DNA of 64,000 nt from positions 62,001 through 126,000 of the forward strand of contig NZ_JABXKH010000167.1 of the NCBI RefSeq assembly GCF_017115105.1, in the 5' to 3' direction. The notes below the pieces were generated by a model. The model was not told the DNA's origin. It worked only from the letters and a program-made list of their open reading frames with translations, and ran no database searches. Shown piece after piece: positions 35,732 to 46,357 of this stretch; the first letter of the stretch is position 1, and each line of letters starts with the position of its first letter. This DNA is from Nostoc sp. NMS2. Lineage in GTDB: Bacteria; Cyanobacteriota; Cyanobacteriia; Cyanobacteriales; Nostocaceae. The translations under genes and the position numbers were made by a program.

Positions 35732-36022
35732 ATGAGATTAGTTTTCCGCAAATATCACCGACTAATTGCACTTACAATCTGCTTACCACTAATTATCACC
35801 GCAGTTACAGGTATTGCCATGACAGTTGCGGATGAGTGGTTGCATCAAGCCCAATTAGTCGGATTTTTTCTCAAAATTCATACGTTCCAATTTTTGGGAC
35901 TGTCAGCAGTTTTACCCATATTTAACGGATTGGGATTGCTGAGTTTAATTGCCACCGGACTAAATATGACGGGTTTATTTTCTCAACGGCGCAAGTTGGA
36001 ACAAGTAAAAAGTAAAAAGTAA
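35732..36022 (+). CDS. PepSY-associated-type membrane protein
   Basis: 97 residues from MRLVFRKYHRLIALTICLPL; two transmembrane helices (LIALTICLPLIITAVTGIAM and about residues 56-80) separated by a short loop. The opening FRKYHRLIAL and TGIAM are the pattern of PepSY-TM (DUF3649-like) proteins, which are often linked to iron or copper handling. Followed 77 bases later by a cupredoxin gene in the same direction. Confidence 0.7.
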   Translation: MRLVFRKYHRLIALTICLPLIITAVTGIAMTVADEWLHQAQLVGFFLKIHTFQFLGLSAVLPIFNGLGLLSLIATGLNMTGLFSQRRKLEQVKSKK

Positions 36023-36099
36023 AAAATTGCCTCTTTTTATTTGTTTTATTTGTGCGTCGTCTGGTGCGATTCCTTAATAAACTTTGGGTCTATCGCTAT

Positions 36100-36495
36100 A
36101 TGAAATATATCTCTTACTTGCTTCTAGGACTTGCTTCTACAATTCTGGTAATTGTGTTTTCTTTGTCATCCTGTACCCCCAATCGACAATCTGTAACACC
36201 TACACCCCAGCCACAGGAAATTACCGCCAATAGCGCAAATCCTACCGTCAAAATTCTCAATTTCAAATACCTACCGGAAAACCTCAATATAGCTGCTGGA
36301 GAGAGCGTGCAGTTTGTCAACCAAGACGAAGAACCACATACAATTACCGCCAAAGATGGCTCTTTTGATTCTAAGGGACTGGATAATGCCCAAGTTTGGA
36401 AACACACCTTCACGCAGCCAGGAAGTTTCCCTTACTTGTGTTCTATTCATCCCTACATGCAAGGAAAAATTACTGTCAACACAAGTAAAAAGTAA
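36100..36495 (+). CDS. Cupredoxin-domain lipoprotein (plastocyanin/azurin-like)
   Basis: 131 residues from MKYISYLLLGLAST. The N-terminal segment ends in a lipobox LSSC, so it is a lipoprotein of the periplasmic side. The mature part holds a single cupredoxin domain: FKYLPENLNIAAGESVQFVNQ, first ligand His in EPHTITAKDG, and CSIHPYMQGKI with Cys, His and Met ligands of a type 1 copper. A GTG start 16 codons upstream is less likely. Expected to carry electrons or copper in the periplasm. The gene is followed 30 bases later by the phosphoesterase gene. Confidence 0.85.
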   Translation: MKYISYLLLGLASTILVIVFSLSSCTPNRQSVTPTPQPQEITANSANPTVKILNFKYLPENLNIAAGESVQFVNQDEEPHTITAKDGSFDSKGLDNAQVWKHTFTQPGSFPYLCSIHPYMQGKITVNTSKK

Positions 36496-36525
36496 AACAA
36501 ATTTAACTTCAAATAGGAAAACAAA

Positions 36526-37437
36526 ATGAGACGGAGAAAGTTTATTGAACACGTTGGCTGGACTGGTCTTGGTATTTTGTGGGTAGTGGGGGGAAATGGT
36601 TTACTTGAATCCTGTTCGGTCGGAGATTCGCAAGGTAAGAAATTAGCAAATTCTGCATCCTTATCATTTGTGCAAATCAGCGACACACATCTAGGTTTCA
36701 ATAAGGAAGCGAACCCACACGTTACTACCAGTCTGCAACAAACCATCAACGCCATAAATTCACTACCTACACCACCAGCATTCATTGTTCATACTGGAGA
36801 CATCACGCACCTTTCCAAACCGGAGGAATTTGACGCGGCAAAACAATTTCTTTCCCAATTGAAAGCACCACTGTTTACCCTCCCTGGCGAACATGACACT
36901 ATCGGAGATAGGGGGAAAGCTTATGGAGAAGTATTCAGCCAAAAGGATAAAAGAGAAGGTTTGCAAATATGGGACTATAACGGCGTGCATTTGATTTCTC
37001 TGACCAATGTGCTGGAATTTGGGGAAACTGGTCAAGGGAAACTCGGTCAAGCGCAACTAGATGTACTTGAAAAAGACCTTGCAGCGCAGAAACAAGACAC
37101 ACCAATAGTTATTTTTAGTCATATTCCTTTGTATAATCTTTATCCTCAATGGGGTTGGGCAACCGCCGACTCAGGCAAAGTACTGTCGTTGTTATCCCGC
37201 TTTTCTTCTGTTACCGTCCTTAGCGGTCACATTCATCAAGTAATTCAACATAGCGAAGGTAACATTCGATTTAGTACGGCTGCATCTGTTGCCTATCCGT
37301 TACCTGCGCCAGGAAAAGCTGAAAAACCAGGACCAGTCAAGTTACCAGAAAAGGATTTACTGGCTGTGTTGGGTTTCCGCACACTGGAATTTATACCTGG
37401 TAATGATGTCAAAATTGACCAGCATTCTCTGGCTTAG
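36526..37437 (+). CDS. Calcineurin-like metallophosphoesterase, Tat-type signal
   Basis: 303 residues. N-terminal MRRRKFIEHVGWTGLGILWV resembles a Tat signal, followed by a Cys at SCSVGD that could be lipidated. The phosphoesterase motifs are in order: SDTHLG, HTGDITH, LPGEHD (GNHD variant), FSHIPLYN and LSGHIHQ, coordinating two metal ions. The domain ends near residue 245. Acts outside the cytoplasm on phosphomonoesters or diesters. Cotranscription with the cupredoxin gene (31-base gap) is probable. Confidence 0.9.
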   Translation: MRRRKFIEHVGWTGLGILWVVGGNGLLESCSVGDSQGKKLANSASLSFVQISDTHLGFNKEANPHVTTSLQQTINAINSLPTPPAFIVHTGDITHLSKPEEFDAAKQFLSQLKAPLFTLPGEHDTIGDRGKAYGEVFSQKDKREGLQIWDYNGVHLISLTNVLEFGETGQGKLGQAQLDVLEKDLAAQKQDTPIVIFSHIPLYNLYPQWGWATADSGKVLSLLSRFSSVTVLSGHIHQVIQHSEGNIRFSTAASVAYPLPAPGKAEKPGPVKLPEKDLLAVLGFRTLEFIPGNDVKIDQHSLA

Positions 37438-37484
37438 AGGATCGGGGTATTGGAATAATCCCCGTGCCCAATACCCCAGATAGA

Positions 37485-37961
37485 TTATTCTGGCTGGCTA
37501 CAATACTTGTTCATCTGATTAACCAACGTGTCTGACTGCTTGCCAACAGTTGTAGCTGTTGTCAGTGCTAAGTCAATTTCGGTTCTAGCCTTTTGGATTT
37601 TTTCTCTACCCGATTCTGAAGCTTCTGCTGTCTTGGTTGCACCAAGCGCTCTACCCGCTTTAGCGATCGCTTGACTGAGATTTTGAAAAATATTCACAAA
37701 ACTACTTTGAAATTCTTTAAGCTTAGGATCTTTTAAATTCAGTTCCTTAATCGATTTAGTCACAAATTCTAAATCTTTAGACAGTTGTATGCTGGTGATC
37801 ACTTGCTTTCCTTTATTGTTATCAATCAAAGAAGTTCCGGCATTTACAACTCGAATCAGTCGCTGGCACTGAGAAACTTTATTTTCGCTGCAACTGGTAA
37901 CGAACAAAGCGATGCTCAGGCTAACAGGAGCAATAACAGTATATTTATGTAAAACAGACAT
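37485..37961 (-). CDS. Lipoprotein, hypothetical
   Basis: 158 residues from MSVLHKYTVIAPVSLSIAL, with a lipobox VTSC at residues 21-24. The mature part is helical and Lys/Glu-rich (LSKDLEFVTKSIKELNLKD, REKIQKARTEIDLALTTA) and ends with one Cys. I do not recognise it. The frame stays open 83 codons upstream, but that part is only GGGCATT-repeat sequence (38024-38207), so a longer annotation would be an artefact. Convergent with the metallophosphoesterase gene. Confidence 0.75.
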   Translation of the reverse strand: MSVLHKYTVIAPVSLSIALFVTSCSENKVSQCQRLIRVVNAGTSLIDNNKGKQVITSIQLSKDLEFVTKSIKELNLKDPKLKEFQSSFVNIFQNLSQAIAKAGRALGATKTAEASESGREKIQKARTEIDLALTTATTVGKQSDTLVNQMNKYCSQPE

Positions 37962-38023
37962 TAACACCCCAACAGCAATAAAACCGAGAATATAGTATTC
38001 AATATTACGAGTAAAGGAGGTAT

Positions 38024-38207
38024 TTGGGCATTGGGCATTGGGCATTGGGCATTGGGCATTGGGCATTGGGCATTGGGCATGAAGAAGAGACAAGGAAGAG
38101 ACTTGTTCAATAATTCCCCCTTGTGCCCCATGCCCTATTTGGCCCATTCCCCATGCCCCATTCCCCATGCCCCATTCCCCATGCCCCATTCCCCATGCCC
38201 CAATCAC
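38024..38207. repeat. Heptanucleotide tandem repeats
   Basis: Two blocks: (GGGCATT)n at 38026-38080, about 8 units, and CCCCATTCCCCATGC units at 38120-38200. They lie between the lipoprotein gene and the ATPase gene, touching the last codons of the latter. Confidence 0.85.
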
Positions 38208-38968
38208 CAATCTATCGGCAAACCTAACTGGTCTAAAGTAGCACCATCTTGCAAAAGTGGCTGAATATTGCCGTCTATTTGAATTCGACCACCAGACAGC
38301 ACTAAAGCGCGTTGCGTAACTCTACCCAACCAATGTAGGTCATGGGAGGCAATTAACATCACCTGTACTGGTAACTTTAACAATACTTGCGCTAAATGTC
38401 GCCGCCATGCTGGATCAAGACCGTTAGTCGGCTCATCCAAAATTAGAATTGTCGGGTCTAGGGCTAAAATTGAGGCTAGGGCTGCAAGGCGTTTTTGTCC
38501 ACCAGAAAGTTCGTGAGCGGAACGATTAGCGTAGGCTTCTAGTCCGAAATCAGCTAATAACTGCCGGGCGCGATCGCTAGCCTCTGCTGGTGACATTCCG
38601 TAGTTGCGTGGGCCAAAGGTAATATCTTCTAAGATGGTGGGCATAAATAGTTGGTCGTTGGCATCTTGAAAGCTAAAGCCAATTTGACGACGTATTTGGG
38701 GTAGAGTTTTAGGTTCTACCGGGATGCCATTAATGGTAATTTTCCCTGTTTGGGCTTGTTTTAAGCCGATTAGGTTCTCTAGCAAGGTGCTTTTTCCAGA
38801 ACCAGTTGCTCCCATCAAGGCGACGCGATCGCCTTTATTCAAGGTAAAAGAAATTTCTTGTAATACCGGCTCCTGGCGAGAATAGGCATAGACCAAGTTC
38901 TCAACTTCAACGACAGTTGCGTGGGGGTTATGGGTTGGTGGTTGGGGATTGGAAGTTAAAGATTTCAA
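38204..38968 (-). CDS. cbiO: ECF-type nickel/cobalt transporter ATP-binding protein
   Basis: 254-residue ABC ATPase (A-component). Walker A LMGATGSGKST, Q-loop FSFQDANDQLF with the extra Asp typical of ECF ATPases, signature HELSGGQKRLAALA, Walker B TILILDEPTNGLDP and H-loop ASHDLHWLGR are all intact. It powers metal import together with CbiQ and CbiM encoded directly upstream. The 37-base gap to cbiQ suggests one transcript for the trio. Its C terminus runs into the heptanucleotide repeat. Confidence 0.93.
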   Translation of the reverse strand: MKSLTSNPQPPTHNPHATVVEVENLVYAYSRQEPVLQEISFTLNKGDRVALMGATGSGKSTLLENLIGLKQAQTGKITINGIPVEPKTLPQIRRQIGFSFQDANDQLFMPTILEDITFGPRNYGMSPAEASDRARQLLADFGLEAYANRSAHELSGGQKRLAALASILALDPTILILDEPTNGLDPAWRRHLAQVLLKLPVQVMLIASHDLHWLGRVTQRALVLSGGRIQIDGNIQPLLQDGATLDQLGLPIDW

Positions 38969-39004
38969 GATTCACAAACTCAATATTGCGGAGTGAGGAT
39001 TGGG

Positions 39005-39658
39005 TTAAATTTTGTAAGAAGTTAGGGTTACAGTAGCAGCGATCGCCCAAGCTAGTAATATGGCAAAACGTTCTTTTGGTCTGAGAGGAGAATCTATCGG
39101 TAATTGTCCGTTGTAACCACGAGCTACCATTGCCCCATAGACTCGTTCTGCCCTATCTAGACTGCGGAGATACAAGGCTCCAATCATGGCAGCACTAGCG
39201 TAGCGCAACCATCCCGCAGTTCCATTCAGACCGCGTAATTGAGCGCTACGCTGCATCCGTGTTACTTCTGAGAGCAAAATTTCCATATATTGCCCAGCTA
39301 ACAACAAGTTTTCCTTTAAAGGTGCTGGTACGGGTAAGCCTTTCAGGGCTATACCAAAACTATGAGGCGGTAAGGTTAACAAAAAACTATTCATAGTAAC
39401 TAGACAAACCAGCGAACGAAGCAGTAAAAAACTGGCTCTTTCCCATCCTAAAGGCAAGGCTAGCAATGACAAAAAAATCAATTCTGTACCGAGTAATCCT
39501 CCCAAGCGGCGAATTGGTACGCGCAACAGCCAAGCCCACAAAAGTGCGATCGCGGTATATACACCTAAGCAATACCAAGCATGATATTTTAGTAAAGCTG
39601 CTCCCACTACAATCACTAGAGACAGCTGCAAACGTAACGGCAAAGAAAGTTTAAGCAT
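39005..39658 (-). CDS. cbiQ: ECF transporter transmembrane component CbiQ/NikQ
   Basis: 217-residue T-component with four to five transmembrane segments. The two short Ala-Arg-Gly type coupling helices are present: QRSAQLRGL and GAMVARGYNG. It overlaps the cbiM stop by 8 bases, consistent with coupled translation in the order cbiM-cbiQ-cbiO. Confidence 0.9.
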   Translation of the reverse strand: MLKLSLPLRLQLSLVIVVGAALLKYHAWYCLGVYTAIALLWAWLLRVPIRRLGGLLGTELIFLSLLALPLGWERASFLLLRSLVCLVTMNSFLLTLPPHSFGIALKGLPVPAPLKENLLLAGQYMEILLSEVTRMQRSAQLRGLNGTAGWLRYASAAMIGALYLRSLDRAERVYGAMVARGYNGQLPIDSPLRPKERFAILLAWAIAATVTLTSYKI

Positions 39659-40574
39659 TCTTCGGTTTCACCACCTTGGCAATCCCAAAGGCCACAGCAA
39701 AGCAAACTGTAGCTCCCACAAGTCCAGCGATACTAGTGCCAATTAGCCCCAAACCCTTAATAGTGTAGTCAGCTAAGGGAGTTGGCACAATTACCCGGAC
39801 TTTCCCAGCTAAATCAATGAAGCCTGTATTCTCAGCGACTTTTTCCAAACCATCAGGCCAGGCTGAGGCAAACAGCGACAGCACTCCCGCAATCAAGAAA
39901 ATGGTGACAATGGGTACTGACCACCCACGAAATTCCTGCTGTTCCCCTGGTAACAAATCTGGTCTGGCTGTAGCTAAATAAGTCAGCACACCCCCAGTAA
40001 TTATCCCTTCGCCAATGCCAATCAAAATATGCACGCCAGTCATAGCTGGCAAAACTATGGCTACAGGTGCAGTTCCAGAGAGGGCTAACTCAATGGCACA
40101 AACTATAGCAGCTACCACTACACTTACACCAGCAGCTATACCAGCAGCTAAGGGTAAGCGCCCTTTAGACCCTCCCAACAGGCGTTGCAAGGTTTGGGTT
40201 AAAACCCAGCCTACCCAAACACCAACTACTGCCATATTGAAAATGTTTGCTCCCAAGGCTGTAATACCACCATCAGCAAATAGCACAGCTTGAATAATTA
40301 AAACTGTGGCAATACACAACGTCCCTGCCCACGGACTACCCAAAACGATCGCAGCTAAGGTTCCTCCTAATAAGTGACCACTAGTACCTCCAGCTACCGG
40401 AAAATTGATCATCTGGGCGGCAAAAATGAAGGCAGTGGTTAGTCCCAGTATGGGCGCACGACGAATACCAAAAGCTTCTTGCGATCGCTCGAAGGCAATA
40501 AAAAGCGCTGCTACACTGGCTAAACCAGTAGCCCCTGCCACCGGAACTGAAACAAATCCATCAGGAATATGCAT
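39651..40574 (-). CDS. cbiM: ECF transporter substrate-binding component, CbiM/NikM with CbiN-like tail
   Basis: 307-residue S-component. The start MHIPDGFVS provides the N-terminal Met1, His2 metal site needed for Ni2+ or Co2+ binding. The body has seven hydrophobic segments and FPVAGGTSGHLLGG. An extra C-terminal part (SAWPDGLEKVAENTGF then a last helix) is the CbiN/NikN-like PDG-L/K module fused to the same chain. Nickel versus cobalt cannot be settled from sequence: there is no cobalamin-riboswitch signature upstream, and ureEFG lie 19 kb away, both of which lean towards nickel. Confidence 0.9.
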   Translation of the reverse strand: MHIPDGFVSVPVAGATGLASVAALFIAFERSQEAFGIRRAPILGLTTAFIFAAQMINFPVAGGTSGHLLGGTLAAIVLGSPWAGTLCIATVLIIQAVLFADGGITALGANIFNMAVVGVWVGWVLTQTLQRLLGGSKGRLPLAAGIAAGVSVVVAAIVCAIELALSGTAPVAIVLPAMTGVHILIGIGEGIITGGVLTYLATARPDLLPGEQQEFRGWSVPIVTIFLIAGVLSLFASAWPDGLEKVAENTGFIDLAGKVRVIVPTPLADYTIKGLGLIGTSIAGLVGATVCFAVAFGIAKVVKPKNA

Positions 40575-41589
40575 GATCTCTCCTGTATTTTTTAGATGTT
40601 TATTTACTCAATACCAGCAATAAACAAAGGCATCAAATTAATAACAAACAAAATTTTCACCTTTTTTGCAATGCCCTCTTGGGGGATTTTATGCTGTTAC
40701 TTTTGAAAGATTTACAATCCAATGGCTGCTAAATAGTATACTTAATTTATGGTAATATTAATTTTTGTTAATTTTATTTTTATATATGATTTGATAAATT
40801 CTTGAAATCTTGAAAAAGTGGAAACCTCTTGACTTTAATAAGCTAATATGTATTTAATCGAGACATTCTCAATCGTCAAAAAGCTTGCTAGTATAGTGTT
40901 TCTTGTCGATGAGATGCTACGCGAATATTTTGAATTTTGAATTGCTTTGCGGCTCTTATGCTTGATAGTATAGTTATCACTATTTAAAGCGGGTTTGATT
41001 TATTTTAACCACATCTGTTATGGGAACACAGCATTGCTGTGCCCGAAAAATATCTAAATGTATAGCTAAATTGTCTTGATATTTATCTGGATTCAATAAC
41101 AATTCCGAATTCAGAATGCAATTAGCTCTTAATTTGTACTCATCAATTTCTTGTTGACCACAAATTTTAAAATTTGGTAAACTAGTACTTATTTTAACTT
41201 ATAGTTATTAACTAACTAATGATTTTAGATTAGTACATTAGCTCTACTAATACTATAAAGTCTTCACATAGTCTCGATTAACTGTATATTTTCTGACTTC
41301 ACTGACTTAATGGTACAGTATTGATTAATTTTTTGGATAAAAAATTGTGTAAGCGCTGATACGTAACACAAAAAAGTAGTTAAACTTAAAATTTAGTTGA
41401 AGAAGGCAGAAGGTTTAATTTAGAAGGGGATTCAAACCCCTCCTAAATGGTATGAAACTTAGCTGGCGCGTCACTGACGTTAAATAATCACAACGAGAGA
41501 TTTGAGATTTGGATTTTTGTTCTTAGATTTTAGAACGAACTTAAATCTCAAACGTCAAATCTACAAATCCATTTGTATAAGGCCCGGCA
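40575..41589. other. Long AT-rich intergenic region
   Basis: 1015 bases without a convincing gene. It separates divergent cbiM and the GT39-like gene. I looked for the B12-box GCCACTG and a NikR-like dyad and found neither. Near 41498-41570 an imperfect inverted repeat (GATTTGAGATTTGGATT / AAATCTCAAACGTCAAATC) lies before the GT39 gene. A small RNA cannot be excluded. Confidence 0.5.
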
Positions 41590-43461
41590 ATGAGAGTTAT
41601 TTTCAAAGGTGCATTTTATTTTTACAAAAAAATTATCTCGTTGCTACCTGCATCTGCTGACCCTTGTGTACAGATGGTAGATGCTAATTCTGCCTCACAA
41701 CACAAGCACTGGTATAATAATTGGCAGGCTCGTATCCCACCTTCCTGGCTTAACCCTTTACTGATCTTGATGTGGTTGCTCATCGGCATTAGCTTACGCC
41801 TAACCAACTTGACAGCAAAGTCTCCTTGGACTGATGAGTTTTCCACCTTGGTGTTTAGCTTGGGTAATAATTTTTTATCAGTACCCCTAGATCGGGCGAT
41901 CGCACCTGATATCCTATTACAACCACTGCAACCAAACCCAGTGGCTAGTATTGGTGATGTGGTTCATAACTTAGCGACACAAGATAGTCATCCACCACTG
42001 TATTTTGTGCTGGCTTACCTGTGGATGAAATTATTTCCTAGCGAAGGAGGATTAGTATCGCTATTTGCGGCGCGATCGCTACCTGCCATATTCGGCGCTG
42101 CCTCAATACCGTGTGTTTACGTATTAGGTAAAGTAGCATTTCGTTCGCGCTTGGTGGGACACTTGACTGCTGCCACGATCGCAGTATCACCCTACGCCGT
42201 ATTTTTAGCACAAGAAGCACGTCATTACACTTTGGCGCTCTTATGGGTAATTGGTTCTCTCACCTGCTTAGTAATTGCTACACGTCATATTCAAAACCGC
42301 ACACCTTTACCTATATGGGTAGCACTTTCCTGGGTAGGAATTAATGCTTTAGGTATTGCTACTCATTATTTCTTCACCTTCACCCTCTACACAGAAGCCG
42401 TAGTTTTGATTTCTCTTGCTTGGCTTCAATTGCAAACTAGCACCAAATTTTCTCTCCTCTTCTCTGCTTCCTGGCGGCGCATTTATGCCGTTGCCATAGG
42501 TACTTTGGTGGCGGGTTTAATTTGGATACCAATCTTGTTAGAGAATAAAAATCGTGGGATTTTGACCGAGTGGATTCGAGGTTCGCGCGTTGGACTAGAT
42601 TGGTTAAGCCCAATTTTTCAAGCTTTAGGAACATTGATTGCAATGATTTCCTTGTTACCAGTTGAATCTTCACAGCTATTGGTGGTGATTCCTTCTGGAA
42701 TAGTGATGCTGACTTTCTTTATTTGGGCAGTACCTATTTTGCTGCGTGGGATCAAGATTCAACTACAGCATCCAGAAAACCGAATCATGATTCAGGTGTT
42801 TATTGGAGTCGCAATCAGTGCGATCGCTTTATTCTTGATCTTTACGTACTTTTTGGGTATTGACCTAACCAGAGGTGCTAGATATAACTTTGTTTACTAT
42901 CCCGCGATCGTTGTTTTACTAGGTGCAAGTCTTGCAGTTTGCTGGCATCCTCCCAAAGAATTGATGGAAAGAGAACAAGGGAAAAATGGCATACAAAGCA
43001 TAGGTAAATGGGGAATAAACGGTAAAAAAGCCGTGATGTTAATTTGGCTAATGGGATTTTTTAGTGCAGTCACAGTAATCTGCAATCTCGGCTATCAAAA
43101 ATATTATCGCCCTGACCTGTTTGTGCAACTAATTCAACAAATATCCCCAGTACCAGCACTGATTGCCACTACTCACAAAAGTTATATACACACTGGGGAA
43201 ATGATGGGGGTAGCTAGGGAGTTGAAACTTGCCAATTCACCCCAAAATTCTTTGTTTCTCCTTGCTCATCAATATCAAGATCCAAATACTTCCACCATTG
43301 CTCTAGAAAATACTTTAAAGACGCTACCACGACCTTTTGACTTGTGGTTGGTAAACTTTCATGCCCCAGTAGCAGAAGCCGTCAAAACATGCGTAATCTC
43401 TGATACTAAATCTTTGCCAAGCGTAGACGGCTATGAATATGAACTTTATCATTGCCAATAA
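41590..43461 (+). CDS. GT39/ArnT-type membrane glycosyltransferase
   Basis: 623-residue GT-C fold enzyme with about 12 transmembrane segments. The first outward loop carries [10 protein letters not shown] with the catalytic-type acidic residue, followed by the second loop motif [17 protein letters not shown], diagnostic of the PMT/ArnT superfamily that uses polyprenyl-phosphate sugars on the periplasmic side. An N-terminal stretch of 40 residues precedes the first helix. Substrate not predictable. It is followed by a repeat and then by the GDP-mannose pyrophosphorylase-like gene, which fits a mannosyl pathway but is only positional evidence. Confidence 0.85.
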   Translation: MRVIFKGAFYFYKKIISLLPASADPCVQMVDANSASQHKHWYNNWQARIPPSWLNPLLILMWLLIGISLRLTNLTAKSPWTDEFSTLVFSLGNNFLSVPLDRAIAPDILLQPLQPNPVASIGDVVHNLATQDSHPPLYFVLAYLWMKLFPSEGGLVSLFAARSLPAIFGAASIPCVYVLGKVAFRSRLVGHLTAATIAVSPYAVFLAQEARHYTLALLWVIGSLTCLVIATRHIQNRTPLPIWVALSWVGINALGIATHYFFTFTLYTEAVVLISLAWLQLQTSTKFSLLFSASWRRIYAVAIGTLVAGLIWIPILLENKNRGILTEWIRGSRVGLDWLSPIFQALGTLIAMISLLPVESSQLLVVIPSGIVMLTFFIWAVPILLRGIKIQLQHPENRIMIQVFIGVAISAIALFLIFTYFLGIDLTRGARYNFVYYPAIVVLLGASLAVCWHPPKELMEREQGKNGIQSIGKWGINGKKAVMLIWLMGFFSAVTVICNLGYQKYYRPDLFVQLIQQISPVPALIATTHKSYIHTGEMMGVARELKLANSPQNSLFLLAHQYQDPNTSTIALENTLKTLPRPFDLWLVNFHAPVAEAVKTCVISDTKSLPSVDGYEYELYHCQ

Positions 43462-43529
43462 GCTGGGGAGTAGGGAGATGTGGTTCGACTTCGCTCACCA
43501 ACCGGGGGATGAGGGAGTTAATAACTAAT

Positions 43530-43612
43530 GCCCAATGCCCAATGCCCAATCCCCAATCCCCAATCCCCAATGCCCAATGCCCAATCCCCAATCCCCAATC
43601 CCCAATCCCAAT
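43530..43612. repeat. CCCAATG/CCCAATC heptanucleotide tandem array
   Basis: About 11 units of CCCAATG or CCCAATC in alternation. Lies between the GT39 gene and the guanylyltransferase gene. Same class as 38024-38207. Confidence 0.85.
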
Positions 43613-43734
43613 TTAGATGCATCTTCTGGAAGTTCCTCAAATATCGATATCCATAGGAGACTAGAGAAAGAAGAACAAAATATATCTGATCCGTTTTCAA
43701 GCAGTGAAGGCTGTAACTAGTTTAAGGAGGATTT

Positions 43735-46263
43735 ATGCGTGCAGTACTGATGGCAGGGGGTTCAGGAACGCGGCTTCGCCCGTTAACTTGCGATCTGCCC
43801 AAACCGATGGTGCCAATCCTAAATCGACCAATTGCCGAACATATTATCAATCTTCTCAAACGACATCAAATTACAGAAGTTATTGCAACACTGCATTATT
43901 TACCTGATGTCTTGCGAGACTATTTTCAAGATGGCAGCGATTTTGGCGTTCAGATGACTTATGCCGTCGAAGAAGATCAGCCTTTGGGTACAGCAGGCTG
44001 TGTGAAAAACATTGCCGAACTTCTGGATGAAACTTTTTTAGTCATTAGCGGCGATAGCATAACAGATTTTGACCTCACGGCTGCGATCGCATTTCACAAA
44101 CAAAATAAGTCAAAAGCTACTTTGATTTTGACCAGAGTTCCCAACCCAATTGAATTTGGAGTGGTGATTACCGATCAGGAAGGACGAATTAGCCGATTTT
44201 TAGAAAAACCCTCTAGTAGTGAAATTTTTTCCGATACCGTCAACACTGGTACTTACATTCTCGAACCAGAAGTTTTGGAATATCTGCCAGCAAACGTTGA
44301 ATGTGACTTTTCCAAAGACTTATTCCCCTTACTACTAGCAAAAGATGAGCCAATGTATGGTTACATTGCTCAAGGTTACTGGTGTGATGTCGGTCACTTA
44401 GATGCTTATCGGGAAGCTCAGTATGACGCATTAGATCGGAAGGTAAATCTCGATTGCGCCTACAAAGAAGTTTCTCATGAGTTATGGGTAGGTCAAAATA
44501 CTTACATCGACCAAACGGCTGTGATTGAAACCCCGGCTGTGATTGGTGACAATTGCCGCATCGGTGCAAGAGTGCAGATTGAAGCCGGAACTGTAATTGG
44601 CGATAATGTTACCATTGGCGCTGATGCCAATCTCAAACGTCCCATAGTGTGGAATGGGGCATTTATTGGCGATGAAGCACATCTTTCTGCCTGTGTGATT
44701 TCCCGTGGCGCTCGTGTAGACCGCCGCGCCCATGTATTAGAAGCTGCGGTTGTGGGTTCGCTCTCCACGGTAGGAGAAGAAGCCCAAATTAGCCCAGGTG
44801 TGCGCGTTTGGCCGAGTAAAAAGATTGAGTCAGGGGCAGTTTTAAACATTAACTTGATTTGGGGCAACACCGCCCAACGAAATCTATTTGGGCAACGCGG
44901 TGTACAAGGATTAGCGAATATCGACATCACTCCAGAATTCGCGGTGAAATTGGGAGCCGCTTACGGTTCTACTTTAAAACCTAGTTCTAAAGTAACGGTT
45001 TCTCGTGACCAGCGTAATGTCTCTCGAATGGTGACGCGATCGCTCATTGCTGGTTTAATGTCAGTAGGTATTGATATTCAAAACCTCGATGCTACAGCTA
45101 TCCCCATCGCCCGCACGGTTATACCCACAATGTCGGTAGTTGGTGGTATCCATGTGCGAGTCCACCCCGATCGCCCTGACTACATTCTGATTGAATTCAT
45201 GGATGCTAAGGGCATTAATATTTCCAAAGCCTTGGAAAAGAAAATTGAAGGCGCTTACTTTAAGGAGGATATGCGGCGAGCGCTAATTCATGAAATTGGT
45301 GATGTATCTTACCCCAGCCAAGTGATGGAGCGCTATTGCACTGCTTTTGAGAAACTTTTGCATGTTCACACACTGCGTAACAGTCGGGCAAAAGTGGTGA
45401 TTGACTATGTTTATGCAGTCTCAGGGGCAGTTTTACCCCAAATGTTGGATAAATTTGGTGCTGATGCAGTGGTACTGAATGCCAGTGTCAATAAAACGGC
45501 GATGTCAATCACCGATCGCGAAGGACTGCTGACTCAATTAGGTCATGTAGTGGAAGCATTGAAAGCTAACTTTGGCGTGCAAGTCTCGGCTAATGGAGAA
45601 CAGCTGATTTTAGTTGATGAATCAGGCTATCCAATTCGTGGGGAAACTTTAACCGCACTGATGGTAGACATGATTTTGACGGCTAACCCCAGAGGAACAG
45701 TAGTAGTGCCGGTTCATGCTTCTAGTGCGATTGAACAAGTGGCTCGTCGTCATGATGGCAGGGTGATTCGCACCAAAGCTAACCCTACAGCTTTAATGGA
45801 AGCTTGTCAAAAAAACCCAAATGTGGTATTGGGAGGTAGTGGAGAGACTGGTTTTATTTTCCCGCAACTGCATCCAGGATTTGATTCTATGTTCTGCATT
45901 GCGAAGATCATTGAGATGTTGACTATACAGGAGCGATCGCTTGCTGCTGCGCGATCGGAATTGCCCCGTGTAATTCATAAAACTTATACAGTCCGTTGTC
46001 CGTGGACAGCCAAGGGTGCTTTGATGCGTTACTTGGTGGAAACTCACCCAGCCCAAAACTTAGAACTCATTGATGGAGTGAAAATTTGTCAACCTTATGA
46101 TGATAGTTGGTTGTTAGTTTTACCAGATGCTAGCGAACCACTGGTGCATCTGTATGCAAATAGCAACGATCGCGAATGGGTGGATGAGACTGTCAGAAAT
46201 TACCGTACCCGTGTTCAGAGTTTTGTAGAAAGACAACAAGAATATCAACCAGCTGAAGTTTAA
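43735..46263 (+). CDS. Mannose-1-phosphate guanylyltransferase fused to degenerate phosphomannomutase
   Basis: 842-residue fusion. Residues 1-235 are a nucleotidyltransferase domain ([51 protein letters not shown]). About 250-370 is a left-handed beta helix with hexapeptide repeats ([26 protein letters not shown]). From about 378 is a phosphoglucomutase/phosphomannomutase-like part. The catalytic Ser loop, normally TASHNP, is replaced by [14 protein letters not shown] and the metal-binding DGDxDR is not seen, so mutase activity is doubtful. The first domain would supply GDP-mannose or another NDP-sugar. ATG is preceded by AAGGAGG, an excellent site. Confidence 0.9.
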   Translation: MRAVLMAGGSGTRLRPLTCDLPKPMVPILNRPIAEHIINLLKRHQITEVIATLHYLPDVLRDYFQDGSDFGVQMTYAVEEDQPLGTAGCVKNIAELLDETFLVISGDSITDFDLTAAIAFHKQNKSKATLILTRVPNPIEFGVVITDQEGRISRFLEKPSSSEIFSDTVNTGTYILEPEVLEYLPANVECDFSKDLFPLLLAKDEPMYGYIAQGYWCDVGHLDAYREAQYDALDRKVNLDCAYKEVSHELWVGQNTYIDQTAVIETPAVIGDNCRIGARVQIEAGTVIGDNVTIGADANLKRPIVWNGAFIGDEAHLSACVISRGARVDRRAHVLEAAVVGSLSTVGEEAQISPGVRVWPSKKIESGAVLNINLIWGNTAQRNLFGQRGVQGLANIDITPEFAVKLGAAYGSTLKPSSKVTVSRDQRNVSRMVTRSLIAGLMSVGIDIQNLDATAIPIARTVIPTMSVVGGIHVRVHPDRPDYILIEFMDAKGINISKALEKKIEGAYFKEDMRRALIHEIGDVSYPSQVMERYCTAFEKLLHVHTLRNSRAKVVIDYVYAVSGAVLPQMLDKFGADAVVLNASVNKTAMSITDREGLLTQLGHVVEALKANFGVQVSANGEQLILVDESGYPIRGETLTALMVDMILTANPRGTVVVPVHASSAIEQVARRHDGRVIRTKANPTALMEACQKNPNVVLGGSGETGFIFPQLHPGFDSMFCIAKIIEMLTIQERSLAAARSELPRVIHKTYTVRCPWTAKGALMRYLVETHPAQNLELIDGVKICQPYDDSWLLVLPDASEPLVHLYANSNDREWVDETVRNYRTRVQSFVERQQEYQPAEV

Positions 46264-46340
46264 TTCGTAATTCGTAATTCGTAATTCGTAGTTGAATTCT
46301 TTAATTACGAACTACGAATTAGCAATTACGAATTATCTTG
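46264..46340. repeat. TAATTCG tandem repeats
   Basis: Four direct TAATTCG units followed by the inverted ATTACGAA form, making a hairpin just after the stop of the guanylyltransferase gene. Same family at 19224 and 59326. May act as a terminator for both converging genes. Confidence 0.75.
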
Positions 46341-46357
46341 AGAGGGTTTACAAATTA

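Noticed and set aside
37962-38210. N-terminal extension of the lipoprotein
   Set aside because: Made only of translated GGGCATT/CCCCATG repeats; the lipoprotein signal at 37961 is the natural start.
40575-40700. Cobalamin riboswitch or NikR site upstream of cbiM
   Set aside because: No GCCACTG B12 box and no GTATGA/TCATAC dyad could be found.
43530-43612. Possible CRISPR array
   Set aside because: Unit is 7 bases with no spacers; no cas genes nearby.
43406-43720. Several frames of Gly-Ile-Gly-His-Trp-Ala type on the minus strand
   Set aside because: These are translations of the CCCAAT heptanucleotide array.
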